Positions 48,704-56,372 of a stretch of DNA of 64,000 nucleotides are shown here, in pieces. The position numbers and the translations under genes are program-made. The notes beneath the pieces are model-generated. The model was not told the DNA's origin. It was given only the letters and a program-made list of their open reading frames with translations, and made no database searches. Every line of letters starts with the position of its first letter. The stretch's first letter is position 1. This stretch comes from Nakamurella multipartita DSM 44233 (GTDB taxonomy: Bacteria > Actinomycetota > Actinomycetes > Mycobacteriales > Nakamurellaceae), in contig NC_013235.1 in the NCBI RefSeq assembly GCF_000024365.1, positions 4,774,001-4,838,000 of the forward strand, read 5' to 3'.

Positions 48704-49644
48704 TTGCTGTCGCGGACCGTCTGCTCCAGACCGGTCAGGATGGTCTGCAGGTCGGTCTGCGGGCGATCGACGATCACCGCGGTGCCCTGGGAGGCGTTCA
48801 CCACCGCCGCAGTCACCGCCGGATCGTGGTACAGCTCGACGATCGTGCGGTAGGTCGGGTTGTCCTGGTCCGCGGCCCGCGCCACGAAGGCGTTGATGTA
48901 GGGCTCGGCGGCCGGCTTGGACGGGTCGTCGTTGTAGAGCGCCTGGGACGGATCGAGCTTGGCGTCCAGGGCGAAATTGTTGTTGACGATGGCCGCATCG
49001 ACCGAGGACAACGAGGTGACCGTCTGCTGCGCATCGACCGGCACGACCGTGACCTTCGAGGCGGCGGTATCGATGTCGGCCGGGGTGGACAGCACGGTGC
49101 CGCCGCCCTTGAGCGAGATCAACCCGGCCTGCTGCAACACCAGCAGCGCCCGCGCCTGGTTGGTCGGATCGTTGGGGATGGCGACCTGCCCGGCCTGCGG
49201 GATCTGCTCCAGCGCGGTATGCCGGGTCGAGTACAGCCCCAGGGGCACGACGACCGTCGAGCCGATCGGGGTGAGCGTCTGATCGGCCGAGACGTTGTAG
49301 TTGGCCAGGTAGAGCAGATGCTGGAACAGGTTCAGATCCAGCTGGCCCTGCGCCAGCGCCGGATTGGCCTGCGTGTAGTCACCGAAATTGACTGTCTGCA
49401 GATCGATTCCCTTGTCGGCGGCCAGTTTGATCAGGATGGGCCAGTAGTCGGCACTGGCCTCGGTGGTCCCGACCTTGACCACGACCTTGTCCTCATCCGA
49501 GCGGGTGAGAGTGACGATCAGGACGGTGGCGGCGACGGCCAGGGCCACCACGGCGGCCACGACACCGACGATCAACCCGGTGCGGGACTTCTTGCGTTCG
49601 GGCAGGGCCGCGGGGGTACCGGTGGGTTCGGATCCGGAGGTCAT
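48700..49644 (-). CDS. metQ: Methionine-binding protein with an N-terminal transmembrane anchor
   Basis: 314 residues. NlpA/MetQ fold: VVVKVGTTEASADYWPILIKLAADKGID, NLFQHLLYLANYN, VVVPLGLYSTRH, IPNDPTNQARALLVLQQAGLI, NNNFALDAKLDP. Instead of a lipobox it has a 24-residue hydrophobic helix (about 23-46) after a charged start, so it is anchored by a membrane helix. First gene of metQNI. Confidence 0.92.
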   Translation of the reverse strand: MTSGSEPTGTPAALPERKKSRTGLIVGVVAAVVALAVAATVLIVTLTRSDEDKVVVKVGTTEASADYWPILIKLAADKGIDLQTVNFGDYTQANPALAQGQLDLNLFQHLLYLANYNVSADQTLTPIGSTVVVPLGLYSTRHTALEQIPQAGQVAIPNDPTNQARALLVLQQAGLISLKGGGTVLSTPADIDTAASKVTVVPVDAQQTVTSLSSVDAAIVNNNFALDAKLDPSQALYNDDPSKPAAEPYINAFVARAADQDNPTYRTIVELYHDPAVTAAVVNASQGTAVIVDRPQTDLQTILTGLEQTVRDSK

Positions 49645-50081
49645 GGGTCTGTTCCTTGACTGCAGAGCGACGACATCGCCGCATGAGGGTGAATGAAGAC
49701 AGACCGTGCTTCCTCGGCGACGCGCGAATCTGGGAAATGACGGGCCGGTAGTGCTCGGACCACCGCATCGAGACGCGAATGTCGCGTCAGATCAGGCAAT
49801 TCCGTCCGCGGACGGCAGGCTCGAGCGAGCCGGTTGGGCCGATCAACAGCCCGGACACAGCCCCCCGGGCAGGGTGGTGTGCGCGAACAGAACGGTCGGG
49901 ACGAGCTGCGGACATGCGGCAGCCCTATCGCTGCGATCTGTCCGGTTCGTCAACACCGCTCCAACGTAGAGCGATACCTCCGGCATGGTCAAACGACCGG
50001 GGCAAACCCCGTGGTGTCGTTGCTCACCGACACTGTGTCCGGGATCATCGACCGACTCATGGTGGCCCCGCCGGGGATGGA
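49645..50081. other. Divergent regulatory region between metQ and the sulfonate transporter unit
   Basis: 437 bp. No riboswitch core was found on the metQ strand. A candidate metQ promoter reads TTGACG (49948-49953, minus strand), 18-nt spacer, GATAGG. A hairpin AACGAC-CGGGG-CAAA-CCCCG-(TGGT)-GTCGTT lies at 49992-50021. A small Cys-containing ORF on the minus strand is listed separately. The rest shows no gene. Confidence 0.45.
49843..49953 (-). CDS. Possible Cys-containing leader ORF upstream of metQ (36 aa)
   Basis: A TTG start at 49953 with GGAG 5 nt upstream opens a 36-residue frame with three Cys codons that ends LCPGC, the same last five residues as leader peptide 2 across the divergent gap. 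It lacks the RRHVD motif. It overlaps the candidate metQ -35 box, so promoter and ORF cannot both be right. Weak call. Confidence 0.3.
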   Translation of the reverse strand: MTNRTDRSDRAAACPQLVPTVLFAHTTLPGGLCPGC

Positions 50082-50111
50082 TTGACCCTGCGCCGGTTGA
50101 TCCGCTACCTT
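50082..50111 (+). promoter_or_regulatory. Sigma70-like promoter of the sulfonate transporter unit
   Basis: TTGACC at 50082-50087, an 18-nt spacer, TACCTT at 50106-50111. Start of transcription about 50117, at the GGTCATGAG 5' end of the riboswitch. Confidence 0.7.
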
Positions 50112-50114
50112 TCT

Positions 50115-50236
50115 TGAAAGGTCATGAGTCCCAGCATCGAGCTCCGGCTAGCTGGGCGGCAACCCTCCTCCGCGGTGGGGTGCTCCGGATGAAGACCTGG
50201 CGGGGCCGAACGGCTCCCGCAAGCGCGGGCTCGCTC
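50115..50236 (+). ncRNA. SAM-IV-type riboswitch, copy 2
   Basis: In order: GGTCATGAG, CCAGCATCGAGCTCCGGC, TAGCTGGGCGGCAACCCTCC, GCGGTGGGGTGCTCCGGATGA, GACC, and the 3' element GCAAGCGCGGGC. This is the actinobacterial SAM-IV layout, 5' of an organosulfur importer. High SAM is expected to reduce expression. Confidence 0.88.
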
Positions 50237-50280
50237 ATCACGAGTCCACCGGACGAGGGACTGACGAGGTGAGGACCATC

Positions 50281-50391
50281 ATGAACGTTGCGCCCACCGA
50301 GTTCTCGTGTCCACCCGCGTCGGCCGCCTGGTTCTGCCGGCGTCATGTGGATCTGCAGCGCGTCGCCAGCGCGCTGTGTCCCGGTTGCTGA
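50281..50391 (+). CDS. RRHVD-type putative leader peptide 2 (36 aa)
   Basis: ATG at 50281, 8 nt after GAGGTGAGG. Contains CRRHVDLQRVASALCPGC at its C-terminus, an excellent match to the actinobacterial sulfur-gene leader family, with four Cys codons. It lies between riboswitch 2 and the transporter genes; ribosome position on the Cys codons could govern access or termination in the following 227 nt. Confidence 0.85.
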   Translation: MNVAPTEFSCPPASAAWFCRRHVDLQRVASALCPGC

Positions 50392-50618
50392 CCACTCCTG
50401 CCGCGGTGATCGCTGCCCCGACCCGGTATCGGGCGGGCGGTCTGTCGCCGTCTCGCACCGGCTGATCGACACCTTCGTCCGAGCCGGCATTTTCCGCCTG
50501 CGTACGCCGCCGCGCACTTCTTCCCGGGGCCGCCGCGGTCCGCTTGGCGTGCCCATTTCCGTTGACCAGCAACAACTGTCGTCCTCGTACTACCACCCGC
50601 CCGCCAGAAAGGCCCCCG
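50392..50618. other. Leader-peptide to ssuA-like spacer
   Basis: 227 bp with several GC-rich inverted stretches (for example around 50425-50450 and 50520-50550) but no single dominant terminator. A candidate attenuation region for leader peptide 2. AAAGG at 50608-50612 is the ribosome site of the next gene. Confidence 0.4.
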
Positions 50619-51725
50619 ATGACCAGACGCCCGCTCCTGCGGCGCCTCGCCACCGCCACCGCACCGATCGCCGCCGTCGGCGCCGCCCTGCTGCTCGCGG
50701 CGTGCTCCGGCTCGACCACCTCCCCGTCGACCAGCTCCCCGTCGGCCACGTCAGCCGGCGCCGTCTCCAGCGGCTCGGTGTCGGCGGCCGCCGACTCCCT
50801 CGACCTGTCCGGCGTCACCCTGCGGATCGGCGAAACCGGTTACAAGCAGCAACAACTCCTGCTGGAGAAGGCGGGCCTGGCGGACACGCCCTACACCACC
50901 GACTTCAGCCTGTTCCAGGGCGGCAACCTGCAACTCGAGGCGCTGGGGGCCGGCGCCATCGACCTGGCCAGTGCCAGCGAGATCCCGCCGATCTTCGCCG
51001 CCCAGTCGGGTGGCCCCGGCTCCCTGGCGATCGTCGCCGTCCGCCAGGGCAACACGCTGACCCAGGAGGTCGTGGTTCCCGAAGGGAGTTCGATCACCGA
51101 CGCCGCCGGCCTCAAGGGCAAGAAGGTCGCCTACGTCCAGAACACCACGGCGCACTACTTCCTGTACAAGGCCCTGGAACAGGCCGGCCTGAGCTGGAGT
51201 GACATCGAAGCGGTCCCCCTGTCCACCAGCGACGGGCTGGCCGCCCTGCTGTCCGGCCAGGTGGATGCGCTGGCGTCCTACGGCAACGCCATCATCTCGG
51301 CCCACGCCAAGGGCGCCAGCACCATCGTCGACGCCCGGGACATCCTGTCCGGCAATTTCGTCTACGTCTCGACGCCGACGGTGATCGACGATCCGGCCAA
51401 GCATGCGGCCATCGCGGACTACTTCTCCCGGCTGCAACGGGCCTTCAACTGGGCCCGGGCCAACCCGGACACATGGGCCGCGGTCGTCGCCGAGCAGACC
51501 AAGCAACCGGTCGAGCAGGCGCTGAGCACCTTCACCGACGGTGAGGCGCAACGTCCGAGCAAGTTCGTGCCGACCTCGGCCGAGGCGATCGCCTCCCAGC
51601 AGGACGTGCTCGACACCTTCGTCAAGGCAGGCATTCTCACCACCGGCTTCAGCATCGGCGACTACTGGAGCACCTCGTTCGACGCCGACCTGACCGCGAT
51701 CGAGGGCGAGTATGTCGGCGGCTGA
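50619..51725 (+). CDS. Sulfonate/taurine-type ABC transporter substrate-binding lipoprotein (SsuA-like)
   Basis: 368 residues. Lipobox LLAAC near residue 28, Ser/Thr linker, then an NMT1/SsuA fold: LRIGETGYKQQQLLLEKAGL, FSLFQGGNLQLEALGAGAIDLASASEIPPIFA, GSSITDAAGLKGKKVAYVQNTTAHYFLYKALEQAGL. ATG at 50619 is used; an earlier in-frame ATG at 50544 has no signal features. The next gene overlaps it by 14 bp. Specific sulfonate unknown. Confidence 0.88.
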   Translation: MTRRPLLRRLATATAPIAAVGAALLLAACSGSTTSPSTSSPSATSAGAVSSGSVSAAADSLDLSGVTLRIGETGYKQQQLLLEKAGLADTPYTTDFSLFQGGNLQLEALGAGAIDLASASEIPPIFAAQSGGPGSLAIVAVRQGNTLTQEVVVPEGSSITDAAGLKGKKVAYVQNTTAHYFLYKALEQAGLSWSDIEAVPLSTSDGLAALLSGQVDALASYGNAIISAHAKGASTIVDARDILSGNFVYVSTPTVIDDPAKHAAIADYFSRLQRAFNWARANPDTWAAVVAEQTKQPVEQALSTFTDGEAQRPSKFVPTSAEAIASQQDVLDTFVKAGILTTGFSIGDYWSTSFDADLTAIEGEYVGG

Positions 51726-52647
51726 CGTCAGCGCCGGCGCGTTGCCGGCCGCGCGGGCACGGGCCCCGCGGCCGGTCGCTCCGGACAACGGTGTGCTCCC
51801 CACCGGCCCGAGCGAGCACCCGATCCCGGTCACCGTCATCACCGGTCGGTCAACCCGAGCGGGCCGCCCGCGGGCCCGCCGGGCGCGGGTGCCCCGATGG
51901 GTGATCAAGTCCATCAGCCCACTGCTGTTGATCCTGCTCTGGTACGTGCTCAGCGCCGTGGGCTGGTTGTCGGCGAATACGTTGGCCTCCCCGCAACGGG
52001 TGGTGGTCAAGGCCGGTGAGTTGCTGCGCACGGGCGAGCTGCAGGAGGCCATCGTGGCCTCGGCCCAGCGCGTCGGGCTCGGGTTGTTCTTCGGCGTCAC
52101 CGCCGCTCTGGTCGCCGCGCTCATCGCCGGGCTGTTCAAGGTCGGCGAGGACATCATCGACGCCCCCATCCAGATGCTGCGGACCGTGCCCGTTGTGGGC
52201 CTCATCCCGTTGCTGATCATCTGGTTCGGCATCGGCGACCAGCCCAAGCTCATCCTGATCGCCCTGGGCGTCTTCTTCCCGCTCTACCTAAACCTGTTCG
52301 CCGGGATCCGCGGGACCGACCCGGCGCTGATCGAGGCCGGCCGCACCCTGGGCCTGCGCAAGCTCGGCCTCATCCGGCACGTCATCCTGCCGGCCGCGGT
52401 GCCCAGCGGCCTGGTCGGCCTGCGGTACTCGATCGGCGTGTCCTGGTTGATCCTCGTTTTCGCCGAGACCATCAACGCCACCACCGGTATCGGCTTCCTG
52501 GTGAACACCGCTCGCGAATTCTTCGAGACCGACACCATCGTGCTGTGCCTGGTGTTGTACGCGCTCCTGGGCCTGTTGGCCGACCTGATCGTCCGCGGAC
52601 TGGAAAGGGTGTTGCTGGCATGGCGACCGTCGTTCACCGGGACCTGA
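51712..52647 (+). CDS. Sulfonate-type ABC transporter permease (SsuC-like)
   Basis: 311 residues. An unusually long basic, Pro-rich N-terminus of about 60 residues precedes six helices. The EAA loop reads LIEAGRTLGLRKLGLIRHVILPAAVP; NATTGIGFLVNTAREFFETD is typical of SsuC/TauC. Overlaps both neighbours, so a single translated unit. Confidence 0.9.
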   Translation: MSAADVSAGALPAARARAPRPVAPDNGVLPTGPSEHPIPVTVITGRSTRAGRPRARRARVPRWVIKSISPLLLILLWYVLSAVGWLSANTLASPQRVVVKAGELLRTGELQEAIVASAQRVGLGLFFGVTAALVAALIAGLFKVGEDIIDAPIQMLRTVPVVGLIPLLIIWFGIGDQPKLILIALGVFFPLYLNLFAGIRGTDPALIEAGRTLGLRKLGLIRHVILPAAVPSGLVGLRYSIGVSWLILVFAETINATTGIGFLVNTAREFFETDTIVLCLVLYALLGLLADLIVRGLERVLLAWRPSFTGT

Positions 52648-53378
52648 CTTGCTCCCCCGCCGTTCCGGCGGACGCCGCGCCCTTCGCGGTCCGGGTCCGG
52701 GGGCTGACCAAGCGGTTCGGGGACCGCGCCGTCATCTCCGACCTCGACCTGGACATCGCCCCGGGCGAGTTCGTCGTGCTGCTGGGGGCCAGCGGGTGCG
52801 GCAAGAGCACGCTGCTGCGGATCCTGGCCGACCTGGACCGGGACCTGGACGGGCGCGTGGAAGTCGCCACCCGCCGCGCGGTCTCCTTCCAGTCACCCCG
52901 GCTCATGCCGTGGAAGAAGGTCTGGCGCAACGTCGTGCTGGGGTTACCGGGCCGGCCCGACCGGGCGCGGGCCGAGGCGGCGCTGGCCGAGGTGAACATG
53001 ACGCACCGCAGCGATGTGTGGCCCAAGGTGCTCTCCGGCGGCGAGGCCCAGCGGGCGTCGCTGGCCCGGGCACTGGTCCGGGAACCGGACCTGCTGCTGC
53101 TGGACGAGCCGTTCTCGGCGCTGGACGCCCTGACCCGGCTGACCGCGCAGGCATTGGTCGCCGACCTGTGGACCCTGCACGGGTGTGCGGTGCTGCTGGT
53201 CACCCATGACGTCGAGGAGGCCATCAAGCTGGCCGATCGGGTACTGGTCATGCGGGACGGCGTCATCGCCCACCAGGCCGTGGTCGAACAGGAGCGGCCC
53301 CGCGAGGTCGCCGACCCCCGGTTCGTCAGCCTGCGCGCCGAGCTGCTGGCCCACCTCGGCGTCCAGGAGCACGGATGA
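52620..53378 (+). CDS. Sulfonate-type ABC transporter ATP-binding protein (SsuB-like)
   Basis: 252 residues from the ATG at 52620, which overlaps the permease end by 28 bp. Walker A GASGCGKS near 56-63, FQSPRLMPWKKVWRNV (the SsuB/TauB-type Q-loop), LSGGEAQRASLARAL, LLLLDEPFSALDALTR, VTHDVEEA. Overlaps the FAD oxidase gene start (ATGA), tying that enzyme to the importer. Confidence 0.92.
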   Translation: MATVVHRDLTCSPAVPADAAPFAVRVRGLTKRFGDRAVISDLDLDIAPGEFVVLLGASGCGKSTLLRILADLDRDLDGRVEVATRRAVSFQSPRLMPWKKVWRNVVLGLPGRPDRARAEAALAEVNMTHRSDVWPKVLSGGEAQRASLARALVREPDLLLLDEPFSALDALTRLTAQALVADLWTLHGCAVLLVTHDVEEAIKLADRVLVMRDGVIAHQAVVEQERPREVADPRFVSLRAELLAHLGVQEHG

Positions 53379-54844
53379 CCGCCGACCTCCTCGCCCCGGG
53401 CCGCATCGACCTGCGGGACCGGCTGCGCACCGTGCTGAACCCGGACGAGATCACCTGGCAGGACGACGCCCTCGAGGCGGCCGCGGTCGACCGGTCCGGG
53501 CTGCGGCTGCCCGGTCGCCCGCTGGCCCTGGTCACCCCCGGCTCCGTCGACGGCGTGCGCGCGGTGCTGCGACTCGCCCAGGCGGCCGGGGTCACCGTCG
53601 TGCCGCGGGGTGGGGGCAGCGGCCTGTCCGGCGCCGCCGCCGTCCCCGACGGCGCCGTGGTGCTGTCCACCACCCGGCTCGACCGCATCCTTGAGATCGA
53701 TCCGGCGGACGGGGTCGCCGTCGTGCAACCGGGGGTGATCGTGGCCGACCTGGACGCCGCGGCCGCCGAGCACGGTCTGCTGTATCCGCCGGACCCGGCC
53801 AGCCACCGGATCGCGACGGTGGGCGGCACCATCGCCACCAACGCCGGCGGCCTGCGCTGCGTGAAATACGGCGTCACCCGCGACAGCGTGCTCGGTCTGA
53901 CCGTCGTGCTGGCCGACGGTTCCCTGCTGCGGACCGGCGGACGGACCTTGAAGGGGGTGGTCGGGTACGACCTGACCGGCCTGTTCGTCGGCGCCGAGGG
54001 CACCTTGGGGGTGGTGGTCGAGGCGATCGTCAAGCTCTGGCCGCGCCCGATCCACACGCGGACCGCGGTCGCCTTCTTCGACTCCGCCGAACTGGCCGCG
54101 GCCGCGGTGACCACCGTCGCCGCCACCGGGGCCCGGCCCAGCGCCCTGGAGCTTATGGATACCGGTGCCCTGCGGGCCATCGACCGGGCGCAGCACACCG
54201 ACCTGGCCGGGCGCGGCTCGGCCCTGCTCATCGCGCAGACCGACGGTTTCGGAGCCGACGCCGAGATCACCGCCGTCGCAGACGCTCTCACCCGAGCCGG
54301 GGGGCGCACCGAGCTGCCCGACCAGGCCGCCGCCGAGCGCTACCTGTGGTTGCGCCGGCATGGCCGCGGCGTCCCCGCGGACGAATGGGTGATCGGGGAA
54401 GACGTCGCCGTCCCTCGCTCGGCCCTGCCGGCCGCCGTCCGCGCCATCGAGGACATCGCCGGGCGGCACGGTCTGGACAGTGCACTGGTCGCCCATATCG
54501 GCGACGGAAACCTGCATCCCGTCCTCACCACCCCGAAGTCGTCGACGGATCAGGGGGTGGCGCCGACGAGGCTGCACCGGGCGGCCGACGAGCTGGTCCG
54601 GACCGCGCTCGCCCTGGGCGGCACCATCACCGGGGAACATGGCGTCGGAATTGCCAAGCGGCCCTGGCTGGCGGCCGAGCTCGCCGAAGACAGCCTGGCC
54701 CGGCAGCGCCGGATCAAGGCGATCTTCGACCCGACCGGCATCCTCAACCCGCACACCTGGCTGGCGCAGGCCGGCGCCCCGGGTCGCTCGGTTCCGGACC
54801 GAGACGTCTCAGAGCTGTTTGACGAGAACATCTCTCGTCCGTAG
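53375..54844 (+). CDS. FAD-linked oxidase of the GlcD/D-lactate dehydrogenase type
   Basis: 489 residues. FAD-binding PCMH domain (VTVVPRGGGSGLSGAA, PDPASHRIATVGGTIATNAGGLRCVKYGVTRDSVLGL, GVVGYDLTGLFVGAEGTLGV) and C-terminal substrate domain with metal/substrate His in VAHIGDGNLHP and GEHGVGIAKR. Oxidises a 2-hydroxy acid. Being translationally coupled to a sulfonate importer under a SAM riboswitch, its substrate may be a sulfonated hydroxy acid such as sulfolactate; inference only. Its last codon overlaps the next promoter. Confidence 0.88.
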   Translation: MTADLLAPGRIDLRDRLRTVLNPDEITWQDDALEAAAVDRSGLRLPGRPLALVTPGSVDGVRAVLRLAQAAGVTVVPRGGGSGLSGAAAVPDGAVVLSTTRLDRILEIDPADGVAVVQPGVIVADLDAAAAEHGLLYPPDPASHRIATVGGTIATNAGGLRCVKYGVTRDSVLGLTVVLADGSLLRTGGRTLKGVVGYDLTGLFVGAEGTLGVVVEAIVKLWPRPIHTRTAVAFFDSAELAAAAVTTVAATGARPSALELMDTGALRAIDRAQHTDLAGRGSALLIAQTDGFGADAEITAVADALTRAGGRTELPDQAAAERYLWLRRHGRGVPADEWVIGEDVAVPRSALPAAVRAIEDIAGRHGLDSALVAHIGDGNLHPVLTTPKSSTDQGVAPTRLHRAADELVRTALALGGTITGEHGVGIAKRPWLAAELAEDSLARQRRIKAIFDPTGILNPHTWLAQAGAPGRSVPDRDVSELFDENISRP

Positions 54845-54847
54845 AGT
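54819..54847 (+). promoter_or_regulatory. Sigma70-like promoter embedded in the end of the oxidase gene
   Basis: TTGACG at 54819-54824, 17-nt spacer, TAGAGT at 54842-54847. The -10 box begins with the TAG stop codon of the upstream gene. Transcription would start near 54854, at the third SAM riboswitch. Confidence 0.72.
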
Positions 54848-54854
54848 GAAGGCA

Positions 54855-54975
54855 CGGTCATGAGTTCCAGCGTCAAGCCCCGGCTTGCTGGGCGGCAACC
54901 CTCCTACCGCGGTGGGGTGCTCCGGGTGACGACACGGCGACGAGCGAATGCGCTCGACGCAAGCGCGGGTTCGGC
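54855..54975 (+). ncRNA. SAM-IV-type riboswitch, copy 3
   Basis: In order: GGTCATGAG, CCAGCGTCAAGCCCCGGC, TTGCTGGGCGGCAACCCTCC, GCGGTGGGGTGCTCCGGGTGA, a hairpin around GAGCGAATGCGCTC, then GCAAGCGCGGG. The closest to the SAM-IV consensus of the three copies. Precedes an amino-acid-type importer and flavin enzymes. Confidence 0.9.
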
Positions 54976-55006
54976 CGGCCGAACCCCGAGGACGACAGGC
55001 GGGGAC

Positions 55007-55141
55007 ATGAGCCGATACACGACAACGATCGAGCTGAGCCGTCGCGCCGCGGTGGGCACCCCCTTCCGGACGGCGTCGTACGGCACGTCGACGCAACGCC
55101 GGCACGTCGACCAGGGCCGGCTGTCCAGCGGGCTGTGTTGA
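55007..55141 (+). CDS. RRHVD-type putative leader peptide 3 (44 aa)
   Basis: ATG at 55007. The peptide ends QRRHVDQGRLSSGLC followed directly by TGA, so the final residue is Cys. Same family as leaders 1 and 2, here with VDQ instead of VDL and about 15 extra residues at the front; a shorter start is possible. Lies between riboswitch 3 and the broken permease gene. Confidence 0.8.
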   Translation: MSRYTTTIELSRRAAVGTPFRTASYGTSTQRRHVDQGRLSSGLC

Positions 55142-55342
55142 TCCGGGTCTGATCCAGCGCTGTCGTCCCTGCGTCGATCCAGACGCGGACCCGGCCCCGG
55201 TACCGATCCGGGTCCGGCGCGCACGCTCCACCGTTGATCACCCGCTCATCCAGGGTGTCCGCGGCCTTCCGTTTCGGGACCACCCGATCGGCGGGCCGCC
55301 GTCCCCCGCATCAGGCTCTGTCGACCCCTTTCCGAGGATCCC

Positions 55343-56372
55343 GTGACCACCACTCCCGTACGCCGGCACGACCAGGCGAACCCGGCCCCAGCACATCCGA
55401 GCGGCGGGGGCGTCCCGCCGAGCACCGGCCCCGTCGCCACCCTCGACGTCGACCCGGCCTCGCTCACCGTGATCAAGGCCAGGCATCCCTGGCGCTGGGT
55501 GGGCGCCGCGATCGGACTGATCCTGCTGGCCCAGTTCGTCAACGGTCTGATCACCAACCCGGGGTGGGACTGGCCCACCTTTGCCCGCTACATCACGGCT
55601 CCGGTCGTCCTGCAGGCCGTGTGGCTGACGATCCAACTGACCCTGTACGGCACGGTCCTCGGCTTTGCCCTCGGCATCGCGATCGCCGCCGGTCGACTGT
55701 CCAAGAATCCGGTGCTGCAGACGATCTCGTGGACCTACGTGTGGGCGTTCCGGTCGATCCCGCTGATCGTCCAGCTGTTGTTCTGGTAACATCGCCTACC
55801 TCTACCAGAGTGTGTCGATCGGCGTGCCCTTCGGGCCCTCGTTCGTCACCTTCGACGTGAACTCGACCATCAGCGGGATCGCCGCCGCCGTGATCGGGCT
55901 GGGCTTGCACCAGGCCGCCTATTCGGCCGAGATCATCCGCGCCGGCATCCTGTCGGTCGACGCCGGTCAGCTGGAAGCCGCTGCCGCCCTGGGCATTCCG
56001 CGACGCCGCCAGTTCTTCAAGATCGTGCTCCCGCAGGCGATGCGCGGCATCCTGCCCAACGCGGCGAACGAGGTGATCAGCCTGTTCAAGGGCACCTCGA
56101 TCGTCTCCACGATGGCGATCGCCGAGCTCTTCTACCAGGTGCAGGTCATCTACGGGCGCAACGGACGGGTGGTCCCGTTGCTGATGGTGGCCACCGTCTG
56201 GTACATCCTGATGACCACGGTGCTGTCCATCGTCCAGTACTACGTCGAGCGGCACTACGCCAAGGGCGCCGTGCGCACCATGCCGCTGACGCCGCTGCAG
56301 AAGGTGCGCCGACGTGTCGCCCTGCTGTCCGCGCAGGCCCGCCAGTCCTCGACGATCGGGGCCGGGCGATGA
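55343..56372 (+). pseudogene. Amino acid ABC transporter permease gene interrupted by a frameshift
   Basis: Two halves of one HisM/GlnP-type permease. The first frame (55343-55789, 148 codons plus TAA) ends at ...LIVQLLFW; the second resumes at 55788 (AAC ATC GCC TAC CTC TAC) and runs to 56372 ([10 protein letters not shown]..., [23 protein letters not shown]). Comparison with the intact permease at 29986-30909 shows one residue missing at the join, so loss of two bases after the TGG at 55784-55786 is the simplest lesion. The flanking operon is intact. Sequencing error, true mutation or frameshifting cannot be told apart here. Confidence 0.82.

Noticed and set aside
49645..49950. SAM riboswitch in front of metQ
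   Set aside because: Searched the minus strand for the GCGTCAAGCC...CGGCAACC core and did not find it, although metQNI is a typical SAM-regulated operon.
55784..55794. Programmed frameshifting in the permease gene
   Set aside because: No slippery heptamer, no upstream Shine-Dalgarno-like stimulator and no known case in this family; simple indel is more likely.
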